A stretch of 64,000 nucleotides of DNA, from assembly GCF_036323735.1 (NCBI RefSeq), contig NC_086029.1, forward strand, positions 55,225,357 through 55,289,356, in the 5' to 3' direction. Shown here in pieces: positions 1 to 10,185 of this stretch; position 1 is the stretch's first letter; each line of letters starts with the position of its first letter. Source of the stretch: Rattus norvegicus. Lineage: Eukaryota > Chordata > Mammalia > Rodentia > Muridae. The notes beneath the pieces were generated by a model, which searched no databases, was not told the origin of the DNA, and worked only from the letters and a program-made list of their open reading frames with translations. A program made the position numbers and the translations under genes.

Positions 1-37
1 GGACAAAAATTTTTCTGCTAAAAATTATTATCACTGC

Positions 38-67
38 TATTATTATTATTATTATTATTATTATTAT
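38..67. repeat. (TAT)n microsatellite
   Basis: About ten uninterrupted TAT/ATT units lie about 75 bp upstream of the OR coding start. No function is implied. Confidence 0.95.
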
Positions 68-130
68 CATCTATTAACGTGGAAATGGTCAGGTTACAGT
101 TGCAATCTGACATCCTTATCACTTGTCAAC

Positions 131-132
131 AG
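131..132 (+). promoter_or_regulatory. candidate 3' splice acceptor upstream of the OR coding exon
   Basis: A pyrimidine-leaning stretch followed by CAACAG ends 11 bases before the OR start codon at 144. OR genes usually have an intronless coding exon preceded by one or more non-coding 5' exons, so an acceptor close to the ATG is expected. This is inference from context; no transcript evidence is available and any upstream exon lies outside the window. Confidence 0.35.
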
Positions 133-143
133 AGAAGCTGAAG

Positions 144-1070
144 ATGACTGAGGACAACTACTCCTTAACAACAGAGTTCATCCTGGTGGGATTCTCAGAT
201 CACCCAGACCTAAAGACACTTCTCTTCCTGGTGTTCTCTACCATCTACCTGGTCACCATGGTGGGGAATCTGGGGCTGGTGGCCTTGATCTACATGGAAC
301 CTCGTCTCCACACACCCATGTACATCTTTCTGGGCAACCTGGCCCTGATGGACTCCTGCTGCTCCTGTGCCATCACTCCCAAGATGCTAGAGAACTTCTT
401 TTCTGTGGACAGAAGGATCTCTCTCTATGAGTGCATGGCACAGTTCTATTTCCTCTGTCTTGCTGAAACTGCAGACTGCTTTCTTCTGGCAGCCATGGCC
501 TATGACCGCTATGTGGCCATATGCAACCCACTGCAGTACCACACCATGATGTCCAAGAAACTCTGTGTTCAGATGACCACAGGAGCCTACATAGCAGGAA
601 ACCTACATTCCATAATTCACATAGGGTTCCTGTTCAGGTTAACTTTCTGCAGATCTAATGTAATCAAGCACTTCTTTTGTGATGTCATTCCACTATACAG
701 ACTCTCATGTGCTGACCCTTACATCAATGAACTGATGATACTCATCTTTTCTGGTTCAGTTCAAACCTTTTCCATTATCATAGTCCTGATATCATATTTC
801 TGCATCCTTTATACTATATTCACAATGAAGTCCACAGAGGGAAGAAGCAAAGCCTTATCTACTTGTGCATCCCACTTTCTGTCTGTGTCAATATTCTATG
901 GGTCTCTCCTCTACACATATATTCGACCAAATTCACTCAATGAAGGAGAAGAAGACATACCAGTTGCTATTTTTTATACTCTGGTAATTCCTTTATTAAA
1001 CCCCTTTATTTATAGTCTGAGAAATAAGGAAGTAATTAATGTGATTAAGAAAACAGTGAAAAAGGGATGA
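144..1070 (+). CDS. olfactory receptor, family 5 subfamily K-like (intact, 308 aa)
   Basis: An odorant-binding G-protein-coupled receptor with seven membrane segments, expected in the plasma membrane of olfactory neuron cilia and signalling through Golf and adenylyl cyclase. The open frame extends to a TTG at 123, but the ATG at 144 is chosen because it gives the normal OR N-terminus, with a glycosylation site N-Y-S at residues 5-7. Class hallmarks in order: G-N in TM1 (41-42), LHTPMY (55-60), the TM3 cysteine C97 pairing with EC2 C179, further EC2 cysteines C169 and C189, MAYDRYVAIC (118-127), KALSTCASH (236-244) and NPFIYSLRN (286-294). The length is typical and there are no frameshifts. 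Overall sequence resembles the OR5K subfamily (for example human OR5K1), judged from memory. The coding region is one exon. It is the only intact host gene seen. The exact rat locus symbol cannot be assigned without a search; ligand unknown. Confidence 0.95.
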   Translation: MTEDNYSLTTEFILVGFSDHPDLKTLLFLVFSTIYLVTMVGNLGLVALIYMEPRLHTPMYIFLGNLALMDSCCSCAITPKMLENFFSVDRRISLYECMAQFYFLCLAETADCFLLAAMAYDRYVAICNPLQYHTMMSKKLCVQMTTGAYIAGNLHSIIHIGFLFRLTFCRSNVIKHFFCDVIPLYRLSCADPYINELMILIFSGSVQTFSIIIVLISYFCILYTIFTMKSTEGRSKALSTCASHFLSVSIFYGSLLYTYIRPNSLNEGEEDIPVAIFYTLVIPLLNPFIYSLRNKEVINVIKKTVKKG

Positions 1071-1458
1071 TATACCATTGTGAAACAAGTATCTTCTCCC
1101 TTGGACAATTTGTTTCCACCAGATACTATGATTCTCTAAAACTACAGGTACAAAGAAAGTACAAAGTGATAAAAGAAAAAAAAGCTGTTAATGCATTATG
1201 CTGTTTGAATCAAATTATTTTGAATAGAAATTTGCTGCTAAAATATACTTCTAATATTTGAAGAACAGGAACCAATTTGAACTGCTAAGATTATTCACAA
1301 CAGTTTTTGACATATCCAACAAAATTAAAGGATCAAACAGTGTACATAAACTAATCTTAATCAAAATCATATCCACTGGATTTCCTTCCATTTCTTAATA
1401 TTTCCAAAATGTTTGTTTTGCATTTCTGTGTCTCACATCCCTAAGCTGTTGTAATGCA

Positions 1459-1464
1459 AATAAA
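1459..1464 (+). promoter_or_regulatory. candidate poly(A) signal AATAAA for the OR transcript
   Basis: The first canonical AATAAA downstream of the OR stop codon, about 390 bases into the presumed 3'UTR. A variant ATTAAA occurs earlier, near 1323. Either could serve; not testable from sequence alone. Confidence 0.3.
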
Positions 1465-2070
1465 TCCCAAACACCTGTTGATGATAGAAGAGTATTGTAA
1501 TGAGGAAGGGGAATGGCAGCCCATGAAATAATTCACCCTTCTCAGCCACCAGGGAAGAGTAGGAATAGTTTACTCAAAAAAGTACAGGGGCCAACTGGCT
1601 GGGAGGTAGCAGAAAAATCCTAACAGCATAAAAGAATGGCCAGGGCCTGAATGGTGTCTCCAATTGAAGATGTGTTTGTATGGTGGGCCACATTACATGG
1701 TATTTTCCTCATGCAATTTCTTCCTAGAAATGAGGTCAGTTCAAACCAGTCAGAGGTAAGTTCTGGGAGGACAACGTAATCACTTGTGCATGTAATTTTC
1801 TGTTTCTACAATCCTTCCCATGAAAGTAAGGACAGTCCTAACTATCTGCATCTGGTCCAGAACAACCTTTGTGTCAGAGGTAGGGAGTTTTCTGTTTGGA
1901 AAGTGGAGGAACAAGAGATTTGGGGACTTTCCTAGTGAGAGCAAGTCCTTTTCCTTTTCCCTTAACAGTCTTCTCCTAATACAGGACTTACTCGGAGCCA
2001 ATGATCCATGAGGTGATTTGAGAAGTTTCTCTTATATTTGCTAATGTATTTTAAAGACTGTCCACTGGAA
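1465..2070. other. intergenic spacer, nothing recognised
   Basis: Non-repetitive, moderately AT-rich. Short open frames here (for example 1780-2001 minus and 1820-2011 plus) overlap on opposite strands and resemble no protein I know. Confidence 0.6.
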
Positions 2071-2071
2071 A

Positions 2072-2218
2072 TGGGTTGGGTGGCTAAGATCACTTATTGA
2101 GCTCAGTTTAGATTCCAGCACTGACATCAAGTGGCTTACCAATGCCTGTAACATCCAAGAGATCTGATGGTCCTTTCTGTGTGTGTTTGCACACACATAT
2201 AAAGACAAACCAAAATGT
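2072..2218 (+). repeat. degenerate tRNA-derived SINE (B2/B3-like)
   Basis: The stretch starts with GGGTTGGGTGGCTAAGATCA and continues through a box-B-like GTTTAGATTCCAGCA, in the same order and spacing as the B2/B3 head. It is strongly diverged and ends in a short TG/CA-rich tail. Subfamily uncertain. Confidence 0.5.
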
Positions 2219-2394
2219 TAAAAGTTTTGAAGAAGGATTCTTATTTTCTCTACGTATTATGGGGAATGAGTGAGGATCTACCACAGCCTATTTCCACTTT
2301 GTCATAAAAATTGACTGAGAACATAGGCACAGTTGTGACCTTGAAAACTGTGTTCTTGCTTAGCTTAAAGTGTAATGGGTTTCCTTTTGTCACT

Positions 2395-3480
2395 TCATAT
2401 CATAATGAAGACTCTCACCACCCACATTCATTTCATTGTCTTCCTGGTCCTTATTCCCCCTTGTGTCCTCCAGCTTCCATTATTCCTCTTTTGACTTCCA
2501 TAACACATGTGTTCTATTGTCCTGCCCTCCTTTTCCCTCTCACGGACATACGCCCAGTTTCACAATCTATATTCACACTGACTTCCACAAATACACATAT
2601 ATAAAGACTAGAAGCTAGTCTCTACATAAGAGAAAAAACATGGGCTATTAATTTTATATCATGTTGCTTTGCTGAAAACTTTCATCAGGTCTAAGAGTTT
2701 TCTGGTGGAGTCTTTAGAGTCTCTTATCTACAGAATCCTATCATCTGCAAATAAGGATATTCTGCCTTATTTTCTATTTATATCCCTTGATTTCACTGTC
2801 TTATTGTTAAGACTCTTAGAATCATACTGAATAAGAGTGAAGACTGTAGACGCCATATCTTGTGACTAATTTTGGGAGAAATGCTTTGTTCATTCTCCAT
2901 TTTGATATAACACTGGTTATGGGTTTATTATTTATCATCCTTATTAGATTTAAACATATTTCTTCTGCTTCCAGTTTCTTCAGGTCTTTCAGCATAAATG
3001 GATGTTGTGTTTTTCTAAAACCTTTTCTGTGTCCATTGAGATTATCCCTTTATTTCTCTCTTGAGTTTATTAAGATGATGCAGTACGCTCATTGCTTTGC
3101 ATATGTTAAACCACCCTTGCTTCTCTACAAAGAAGTCAGCTTGATCTTGGTGACTGATCTTTTTGTTGTTATCTGAGTTTAGTTTACAAGTATTTTGTTG
3201 AGAAATTTTGTATCTGTAATTACTATTGGAATTTTTGTATATATGTATATATATATTATAGTAATGAGAGATTATAGGAACATTCTTTGTTTCTTATTCA
3301 AGATTCAAAATTCTTGTGAGGATTATGTTGACGCCACAGATCAAGGAAATATACTGTCATTTTAATAATATTTCTGATCCATGAACATACAACACCATTC
3401 CATTTATTTATATTGCCTTTAATTTGTTTCAGCAATGTATTTCAGATTTTGGTAAAATTTTGACTCTGTGCATGTTTATG
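2395..3480 (-). mobile_element. ancient L1 fragment (ORF2 and 3' part), minus orientation
   Basis: On the minus strand this retains the order of L1 ORF2 RT-domain features: the stretch around 2720-2770 corresponds to the FADD-containing segment and the following NNFSKVAGYKI-type segment, and 2930-3180 corresponds to the upstream RT part. Many indels and stops. The left part (2395-2640) resembles the end of ORF2/3'UTR seen in older rodent L1s. Non-functional fossil. Confidence 0.65.
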
Positions 3481-3482
3481 AT

Positions 3483-3560
3483 TGTCTCTGTCTATCTGTC
3501 TATCTGACTCTGTTGCTCTATCTCTCTGTCACTCTGTCTCTATCATCTATCTCTGTGTGT
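3483..3560. repeat. (TCTG/TCTA)n low-complexity tract
   Basis: Imperfect tetranucleotide repeats of TCTG, TCTA and TCTC. No coding potential. Confidence 0.85.
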
Positions 3561-3689
3561 ATGTTGTATGTTGTACATTATATGTGAATGTGGGTATGTG
3601 CAAGTATAAATGCATTGGTTGGCTATCTTCCTCAAGTACCTTCCACATAATATTTTCAGACAAGGTCCACATTGATCATAGAATTCATT

Positions 3690-3885
3690 GATTTGACTAC
3701 GCCAGCTGACTGATCAGCTCCCAGGATCCACCCTCTCTTCACCACCCCCAACTATAGTATTCAGAGGTGTGAAACTGTGTCTGCTTTTCACCTGCATGCC
3801 AGGGTCTGAACTCAGCTCTTCATGCTCATATAGCACCCACTTTACTGACTTACCCACCTCACAAGCCCCCAGTTTATACTTTTTG
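3690..3885 (-). repeat. B4-like SINE, minus orientation
   Basis: The reverse complement reads as a tRNA-derived head (gggggcttgtgaggtgggta), a GAGTTCAGACCCTGGCA box-B-like motif, then a B1-related right part with a GGATCCTGGGAGCT motif, as in rodent B4 elements. Diverged. Confidence 0.55.
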
Positions 3886-3919
3886 GGTATATTTTTCGTG
3901 AGTGTTTTGCTCTTTATGA

Positions 3920-3937
3920 TGCTGTACTACTTTTCTT
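3920..3937. repeat. target-site duplication of L1 no. 1, left copy
   Basis: TGCTGTACTACTTTTCTT here is repeated exactly at 10960-10977, right after the 5'UTR end of L1 no. 1. This defines the insertion as 3938-10959. In element orientation the target reads ATT/AAGAAA, consistent with L1 endonuclease preference. Confidence 0.9.
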
Positions 3938-3945
3938 TTTTTTTC

Positions 3946-4098
3946 CATTCTTTTTACATAAATATTTAATATATGGACTACATCATTCACTTACAGTCAG
4001 AACATCAGATTGCTATTAGAAATAATTTTTAGATTTTTACAACACCTGGAAAAAATTGGTTCATGTGTTTAAATAGTTTTCAACAAACCAAAAGTTTT

Positions 4099-4132
<34 letters not shown>

Positions 4133-4393
4133 CAGTTAAACCGATGCATTTAATCTTCCTTCGGCATCTACAACGACTGTGATTATCTCTTGGTGGGATG
4201 ATATATACTTGAACACTGTTGTGGAAAGCCAGTTCCTAGAAGGTGTTTCCAAACACCAAATGGTAAACAATAAAAAGGCAAGGCAAAGCAAAACTCGGTT
4301 ACATTCATTATCAAAGTCATACATCACTGGGTTTTACATAACCAGATAAAACCCCATGATTATTGAATATTGCAAATACCATAAACTAATGGG
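3946..4393 (-). other. two-step 3'-transduced sequence of L1 no. 1
   Basis: This non-L1 DNA lies between the L1 3' end and the TSD. In element orientation, block 1 (4393 down to 4131) ends in ATTAAA (complement at 4149-4154), 18 bases before a pure 32-base A tail (4099-4130). Block 2 (4098 down to 3946) has ATTAAA (complement at 3965-3970), about 20 bases before the terminal A tract next to the TSD. This is what read-through transcription, twice, would leave. Block 1 may itself derive from a processed gene copy; its source is not recognised. Confidence 0.75.
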
Positions 4394-5139
4394 TTTTTTT
4401 GAGTTTTTTTCATTTTTCCCATTTTTTTTATTAACTTGAGTATTTCTTATATACATTTCGAGTGTTATTCCCTTTCCCGGTTTCCGGGCAAACATCCCCC
4501 TCCCACCTCCCCCTCCTTATAGGTGTTCCCCTCCCAACCCTCACCCCATTGCCGCCCTCCCCCCACCAGTCTAGTTCACTGGGGGTTCAGTCTTAGCAGG
4601 ACCCAGGGCTTCCCCTTCCACTGGTGCTCTTACTAGGATATTCATTGCTACCTATGAGGTCAGAGTCCTGGGTCAGTCCATGTATAGTCTTTAGGTAGTG
4701 GCTTAGTCCCTGGAAGCTCTGGTTGCTTGGCATTCTTGTACATATGGGGTCTCGAGCCCCTTCAAGCTCTTCCAGTTCTTTCTCTGATTCCTTCAACGGG
4801 GGTCCTATTCTCAGTTCAGTGGTTTCCTGCTGGCATTCGCCTCTGTATTTGCTGTATTCTGGCTGTGTCTCTCAGGAGCGATCTACATCCGGCTCCTGTC
4901 GGTCTGCACTTCTTTGCGTCATCCATCTTGTCTAATTGGGTGGCTGTATATGTATGGGCCACATGTGGGGCAGGCTCTGAATGGGTGTTCCTTCAGTCTC
5001 TGTTTTAATCTTTGCCTCTCTCTTCCCTGGCAAGGGTATTCTTGTTCCCCTTTTAAAGAAGGAGTGAAGCATTCACATTTTGATCATCCGTCTTGAGTTT
5101 CATGTGTTCTAGGCATCTAGGGTAATTCAAGCATTTGGG

Positions 5140-8100
5140 CTAATAGCCACTTATCAATGAGTGCATACCATGTATGTCTTTCTGTGATTGGGTTAGCTCA
5201 CTCAGGATGATATTTTCCAGTTCCAACCATTTGCCTACGAATTTCATAAAGTCGTTGTTTTTGATAGCTGAGTAATATTCCATTGTGTAGATGTACCACA
5301 TTTTCTGTATCCATTCCTCTGTTGAAGGGCATCTGGGTTCTTTCCAGCTTCTGGCTATTATAAATAAGGCTGCGATGAACATAGTGGAGCACGTGTCTCT
5401 TTTATATGTTGGGGCATCTTTTGGGTATATGCCCAAGAGAGGTATAGCTGGATCCTCAGGCAGTTCAATGTCCAATTTTCTGAGGATCCTCCAGACTGAT
5501 TTCCAGAATGGTTGTACGAGTATGCAATCCCACCAACAATGGAGGGGTGTTCCTCCTTCTCCACATCCTCGCCAGCATCTGCTGTCCCCTGAGTTTTTGA
5601 TCTTAGCCATTCTCACTGGTGTGAGGTGAAATCTCAGGGTTGTTTTGATTTGCATTTCCCTTATGACTAAAGATGTTGAACATTTCTTTAGGTGTTTCTC
5701 AGCCATTCGGCATTCCTCAGCTGTGAATTCTTTGTTTAGCTCTGAACCCCATTTTTTAATAGGGTTATTTGTCTCCCTGCGGTCTAACTTCTTCAGCTCT
5801 TTGTATATTTTGGATATAAAGCCTCTATCTGTTGTAGGATTGGTAAAGATCTTTTCCCAATCTGTTGGTTGCCGTTTTGTCCTAACCACAGTGTCCTTTG
5901 CCTTACAGAAGCTTTGCAGTTTTATGAGATCCCATTTGTCGATTCTTGACCTCAGAGCATAAGCCATTGCTGTTTTGTTTAGGAAATTTTTTCCAGTGCC
6001 CATGTGTTCCAGATGCTTCCCTAGTTTTTCTTCTATTAGTTTGAGTGTGTCTGGTTTGATGTGGAGGTCCTTGATCCACTTGGACTTAAGCTTTGTACAG
6101 GGTGATAAGCATGGATCGATCTGCATTCTTCTACATGTTGACCTCAGTTGAACCAGCACCATTTGCTGAAAATGCTATCTTTTTTCCATTGGATGGTTTT
6201 GGCTCCTTTGTCAAAAATCAAGTGACCATAGGTGTGTGGGTTCATTTCTGGGTCTTCAATTCTATTCCATTGGTCTATCTGTCTGTCTCTGTACCAATAC
6301 CATGCAGTTTTTATCACTATTGCTTTGTAATACTGCTTGAGTTCAGGGATAGTGATTCCCCCGGAAGTCCTTTTATTGTTGAGGATAGCTTTAGCTATCC
6401 TGGGTTTTTTGTTATTCCAGATGAATTTGCAAATTGTTCTGTCTAACTCTTTGAAGAATTGGATTGGTATTTTGATGGGGATTGCATTGAATCTGTAGAT
6501 TGCTTTTGGTAAAATGGCCATTTTTACTATATTAATCCTGCCAATCCATGAGCATGGGAGATCTTTCCATCTTCTGAGGTCTTCTTCAATTTCCTTCTTC
6601 AGTGTCTTGAAGTTCTTATTGTACAGATCTTTTACTTGTTTGTTAAAGTCACACCGAGGTACTTTATATTATTTGGGTCTATTATGAAGGGTGTCGTTTC
6701 CCTAATTTCTTTCTCGGCTTGTTTCTCTTTTGTATAGAGGAAGGCAACTGATTTATTTGAGTTAATTTTATACCCAGCCACTTTGCTGAAGTTGTTTATC
6801 AGCTTTAGTAGTTCTCTGGTGGAACTTTGGGGATCACTTAAATATACTATCATATCATCTGCAAATAGTGATATTTTGACTTCTTCTTTTCCGATCTGTA
6901 TCCCCTTGATCTCCTTTTGTTGTCTGATTGCTCTGGCTAGAACTTCAAGAACTATATTGAATAAGTAGGGAGAGAGTGGGCAGCCTTGTCTAGTCCCTGA
7001 TTTTAGTGGGATTGCTTCAAGTTTCTCTCCATTTAGTTTAATGTTAGCAACTGGTTTGCTGTATATGGCTTTTACTATGTTTAGGTATGGGCCTTGAATT
7101 CCTATTCTTTCCAGGACTTTTATCATGAAGGGGTGTTGAATTTTGTCAAATGCTTTCTCAGCATCTAATGAAATGATCATGTGGTTTTGTTCTTTCAGTT
7201 TGTTTATATAATGGATCACATTGATGGTTTTCCGTATATTAAACCATCCCTGCATGCCTGGGATGAAGCCTACTTGATCATGGTGGATGATTGTTTTGAT
7301 GTGCTCTTGAATTCGGTTTGCCAGAATTTTGTTGAGTATTTTTGCGTCGATATTCATAAGGGAATTTGGTCTGAAGTTCTCTTTCTTTGTTGTGTCTTTG
7401 TGTGGTTTAGGTATAAGAGTAATTGTGGCTTCGTAGAAGGTATTCGGTAGTGATCCATCTGTTTCAATTTTGTGGAATAGTTTGGATAATATTGGTATGA
7501 GGTCTTCTATGAAGGTTTGATAGAATTCTGCACTAAACCCGTCTGGACCTGGGCTCTTTTTGGTTGGGAGACCTTTAATGACTGCTCCTATTTCCTTAGG
7601 AGTTATGGGGTTGTTTAACTGATTTATCTGTTCCTGATTTAACTTCGGTACCTGGTATCTGTCTAGGAAATTGTCTATTTCCTGCAGATTTTCAAGTTTT
7701 GTTGAATATAGGTTTTTATAGTAAGATCTGATGATTTTTTGAATTTCCTCTGAATCTGTAGTTATGTCTCCCTTTTCATTTCTGATTTTGTTAATTTGGA
7801 CACACTCTCTGTGTCCTCTCGTTAGTCTGGCTAAGGGTTTATCTATCTTGTTGATTTTCTCAAAGAACCAACTTTTGGTTCTGTTGATTCTTTCTATGGT
7901 CCTTTTTGTTTCTACTTGGTTGATTTCAGCTCTGAGTTTGATTATTTCCTGCCTTCTACTCCTCCTGGGTGTATTTGCTTCTTTTTGTTCTAGAGCTTTT
8001 AGGTGTGCTCTCAAGCTGCTGACATATGCTCTTTCCTGTTTCTTTCTGCAGGCACTCAGCGCTATGAGTTTTCCTCTTAGCACAGCTTTCATTGTGTCCC

Positions 8101-8965
8101 ATATGTTTGGGTATGTTGTACCTTCATTTTCATTAAATTCTAAAAAGTTTTTAATTTCTTTCTTTATTTCTTCCTTGACCAGGTTATCATTGAGTAGAGC
8201 ATTGTTCAATTTCCAAGTATATGTGGGCATTCTTCCCTTATTGTTATTGAAGACCAGTTTTAGGCCGTGGTGGTCCGATAGCACGCATGCGATTATTTCT
8301 ATCTTTCTGTACCTGTTGAGGCCCGTTTTTTGACCAATTATATGGTCAATTTTGGAGAAAGTACCATGAGGAGCTGAGAAGAAGGTATATCCTTTTGCTT
8401 TAGGATAGAATGTTCTATAAATATCCGTTAAGTCCATTTGGCTCATGACTTCTCTTAGTCTGTCTACGTCTCTGTTTAATTTCTGTTTCCATGATCTGTC
8501 CATTGATGAGAGTGGGGTGTTGAAATCTCCTACTATTATTGTGTGAGGTGCAATGTGTGTTTTGAGCATTAGTAAGGTTTCTTTTACATATGAAGGTGCC
8601 CTTGTATTTGGGGCATAGATATTTAGGATTGAGAGTTCATCTCGGTGGATTTTTCCTTTGATGAATATGAAGTGACCTTCCTTATCTTTTTTGATGACTT
8701 TTAGTTGGAAATTGATTTTATTTGATATTAGAATGGCTACTCCAGCGTGCTTCTTCTGACCATTTGCTTGGAAAATTGTTTTCCAGCCTTTCACTCTGAG
8801 GTAATGTCTGTCTTTGTCTCTGAGGTGTGTTTCCTGTAGGCTGCAGAATGCTGGGTCCTCGTTGCGTATCCAGTTTGTTAATCTATGTCTTTTTATTGGG
8901 AAGTTGAGGCCGTTGATGTTGAGAGATATTAAGGAATAGTGATTATTGCTTCCCGTTATATTCAT
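5140..8965 (-). pseudogene. L1 no. 1 ORF2 (endonuclease-reverse transcriptase), two frameshifts
   Basis: ORF2 encodes the L1 endonuclease and reverse transcriptase. The first 777 codons (8965-6632) are open. They contain the APE-type endonuclease with QETH (about residue 42), VGDFN (about 145) and SDHHGL (about 230), and the RT with FADD at 701-704. A one-base loss near 6638-6642 (TTGTTTGTTAAAG where sister copies have TTGCTTGGTTAAAG) shifts the frame, and a second one-base loss near 6144 (CCTCAG versus CCTCCAG) shifts it again. The last 340 codons (6162-5140) include the C-X3-C-X7-H-X4-C cysteine motif. Total span equals about 1,275 codons, the usual rodent length, so only these two small lesions separate it from a full frame. 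Start ATG at 8965 matches the MNITGSNNHY start of the sister copies. Confidence 0.92.
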
Positions 8966-9024
8966 ATTTGGATGTGAGGTTATGTTTGTGTGCTTTCATT
9001 CTCTTTGTTTTGTTGCCAAGACGA

Positions 9025-10185
9025 TTAGTTTCTTGCTTCTTCTAGGGTATAGCTTGCCTCTTTATGTTGGGCTTTACCATTTATTATCCTTTGTAGTGCT
9101 GGATTTGTAGAAAGATATTGTGTAAATTTGGTTTTGTCATGGAATATCTTGGTTTCTCCATCTATGTTAATTGAGAGTTTTGCAGGATACAGTAACCTGG
9201 GCTGGCATTTGTGTTCTCTTAGGGTCTGTATGACATCAGTCCAGGATCTTCTGGCCTTCATAGTTTCTGGCGAGAAGTCTGGTGTGATTCTGATAGGTCT
9301 GCCTTTATATGTTACTTGACCTTTTTCCCTTACTGCTTTTAATATTCTTTCTTTATTTTGTGCGTTTGGTGTTTTGACTATTATGTGACAGGAGGTGTTT
9401 CTTTTCTGGTCCAATCTATTTGGAGTTCTGTAGGCTTCTTGTATGCCTATGGGTATCTCTTTTTTTAGGTTAGGGAAGTTTTCTTCTATGATTTTGTTGA
9501 AGATATTTACTGGTCCTTTGAGCTGGGAGTCTTCACTCTCTTCTATACCTATTATCCTTAGGTTTGATCTTCTCATTGAGTCCTGGATTTCCTGTATGTT
9601 TTGGACCAGTAGCTTTTTCCGCTTTACATTATCTTTGACAGTTGAGTCAATGATTTCTATGGAATCTTCTGCTCCTGAGATTCTCTCTTCCACCTCTTGT
9701 ATTCTGTTGGTGAAACTTGTATCTACAGCTCCTTGTCTCTTCTTTTGGTTTTCTATATCCAGGGTTGTTTCCATGTGTTCTTTCTTGATTGCTTCTATTT
9801 CCATTTTTAATTCCTTCAACTGTTTGGTTGTGCTTTCCTGGAATTCTTTCAGGGATTTTTGTGTCTCCTCTCTATGGGCTTCTACTTGTTTATTTATGAT
9901 TTCCTGATATTCTTTCAGGGATTTTTGTGTCTCCTCTCTATGGGCTTCTACTTGTTTATTTATGTTTTCCTGGAATTCTTTCAGGCATTTTTGCGATTCC
10001 TCTCTGTAGGCTTCTACTTGTTTATTAATGTTTTCCTGTGTTTCTCTAAGGGAGTTCTTCACGTCTTTCTTGAAGTCCTCCAGCATCATGATCAAATATG
10101 ATTTTGAAACTAGATCTTGCTTTTCTGGTGTGTTTGGACATTCCATGTTTGTTTTGGTGGGAGAATTGGGCTCCGATGATGCCAT
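9025..10185 (-). CDS. L1 no. 1 ORF1 protein (RNA-binding trimer), open frame of 386 aa
   Basis: ORF1p coats L1 RNA as a coiled-coil trimer and is needed for retrotransposition. The frame is open end to end: a polar N-terminus, a coiled coil with three copies of a 22-residue unit (QVEAxREExQKxLKEFQExxxK, about residues 56-121), then the RRM (around 200-290, with the NLRIIGIEESE segment) and the C-terminal domain ending in SYTLEEARN. The family start is probably 16 codons upstream (MARGKRRN in two other copies), but in this copy that codon is ATA (10231-10233), so the first ATG is at 10185. ORF2 starts 59 bases beyond its stop. Whether translation from the internal Met yields working protein is unknown. 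Confidence 0.85.
   Translation of the reverse strand: MASSEPNSPTKTNMECPNTPEKQDLVSKSYLIMMLEDFKKDVKNSLRETQENINKQVEAYREESQKCLKEFQENINKQVEAHREETQKSLKEYQEIINKQVEAHREETQKSLKEFQESTTKQLKELKMEIEAIKKEHMETTLDIENQKKRQGAVDTSFTNRIQEVEERISGAEDSIEIIDSTVKDNVKRKKLLVQNIQEIQDSMRRSNLRIIGIEESEDSQLKGPVNIFNKIIEENFPNLKKEIPIGIQEAYRTPNRLDQKRNTSCHIIVKTPNAQNKERILKAVREKGQVTYKGRPIRITPDFSPETMKARRSWTDVIQTLREHKCQPRLLYPAKLSINIDGETKIFHDKTKFTQYLSTNPALQRIINGKAQHKEASYTLEEARN

Noticed and set aside
1067..1261. Small frame overlapping the OR stop codon
   Set aside because: Begins within the last codons of the OR gene, no similarity to known proteins, ordinary 3'UTR.
7764..8333. A 189-codon open frame opposite ORF2, recurring at 18784, 25199, 53111 (minus) and 44377 (minus)
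   Set aside because: It is the antisense shadow of the conserved ORF2 linker region; it recurs because the L1 copies are alike. Hydrophobic composition follows from complementing Lys/Glu-rich codons.
9443..9907. A 154-codon frame opposite ORF1 (also 26873-27391)
   Set aside because: Antisense shadow of the ORF1 coiled coil; the Phe/Leu/Ser-rich content is the complement of Glu/Lys codons.
9840..10035. Regular 66-base repeats considered as a possible CRISPR-like or satellite array
   Set aside because: They encode the in-frame coiled-coil units of L1 ORF1; there are no spacers.
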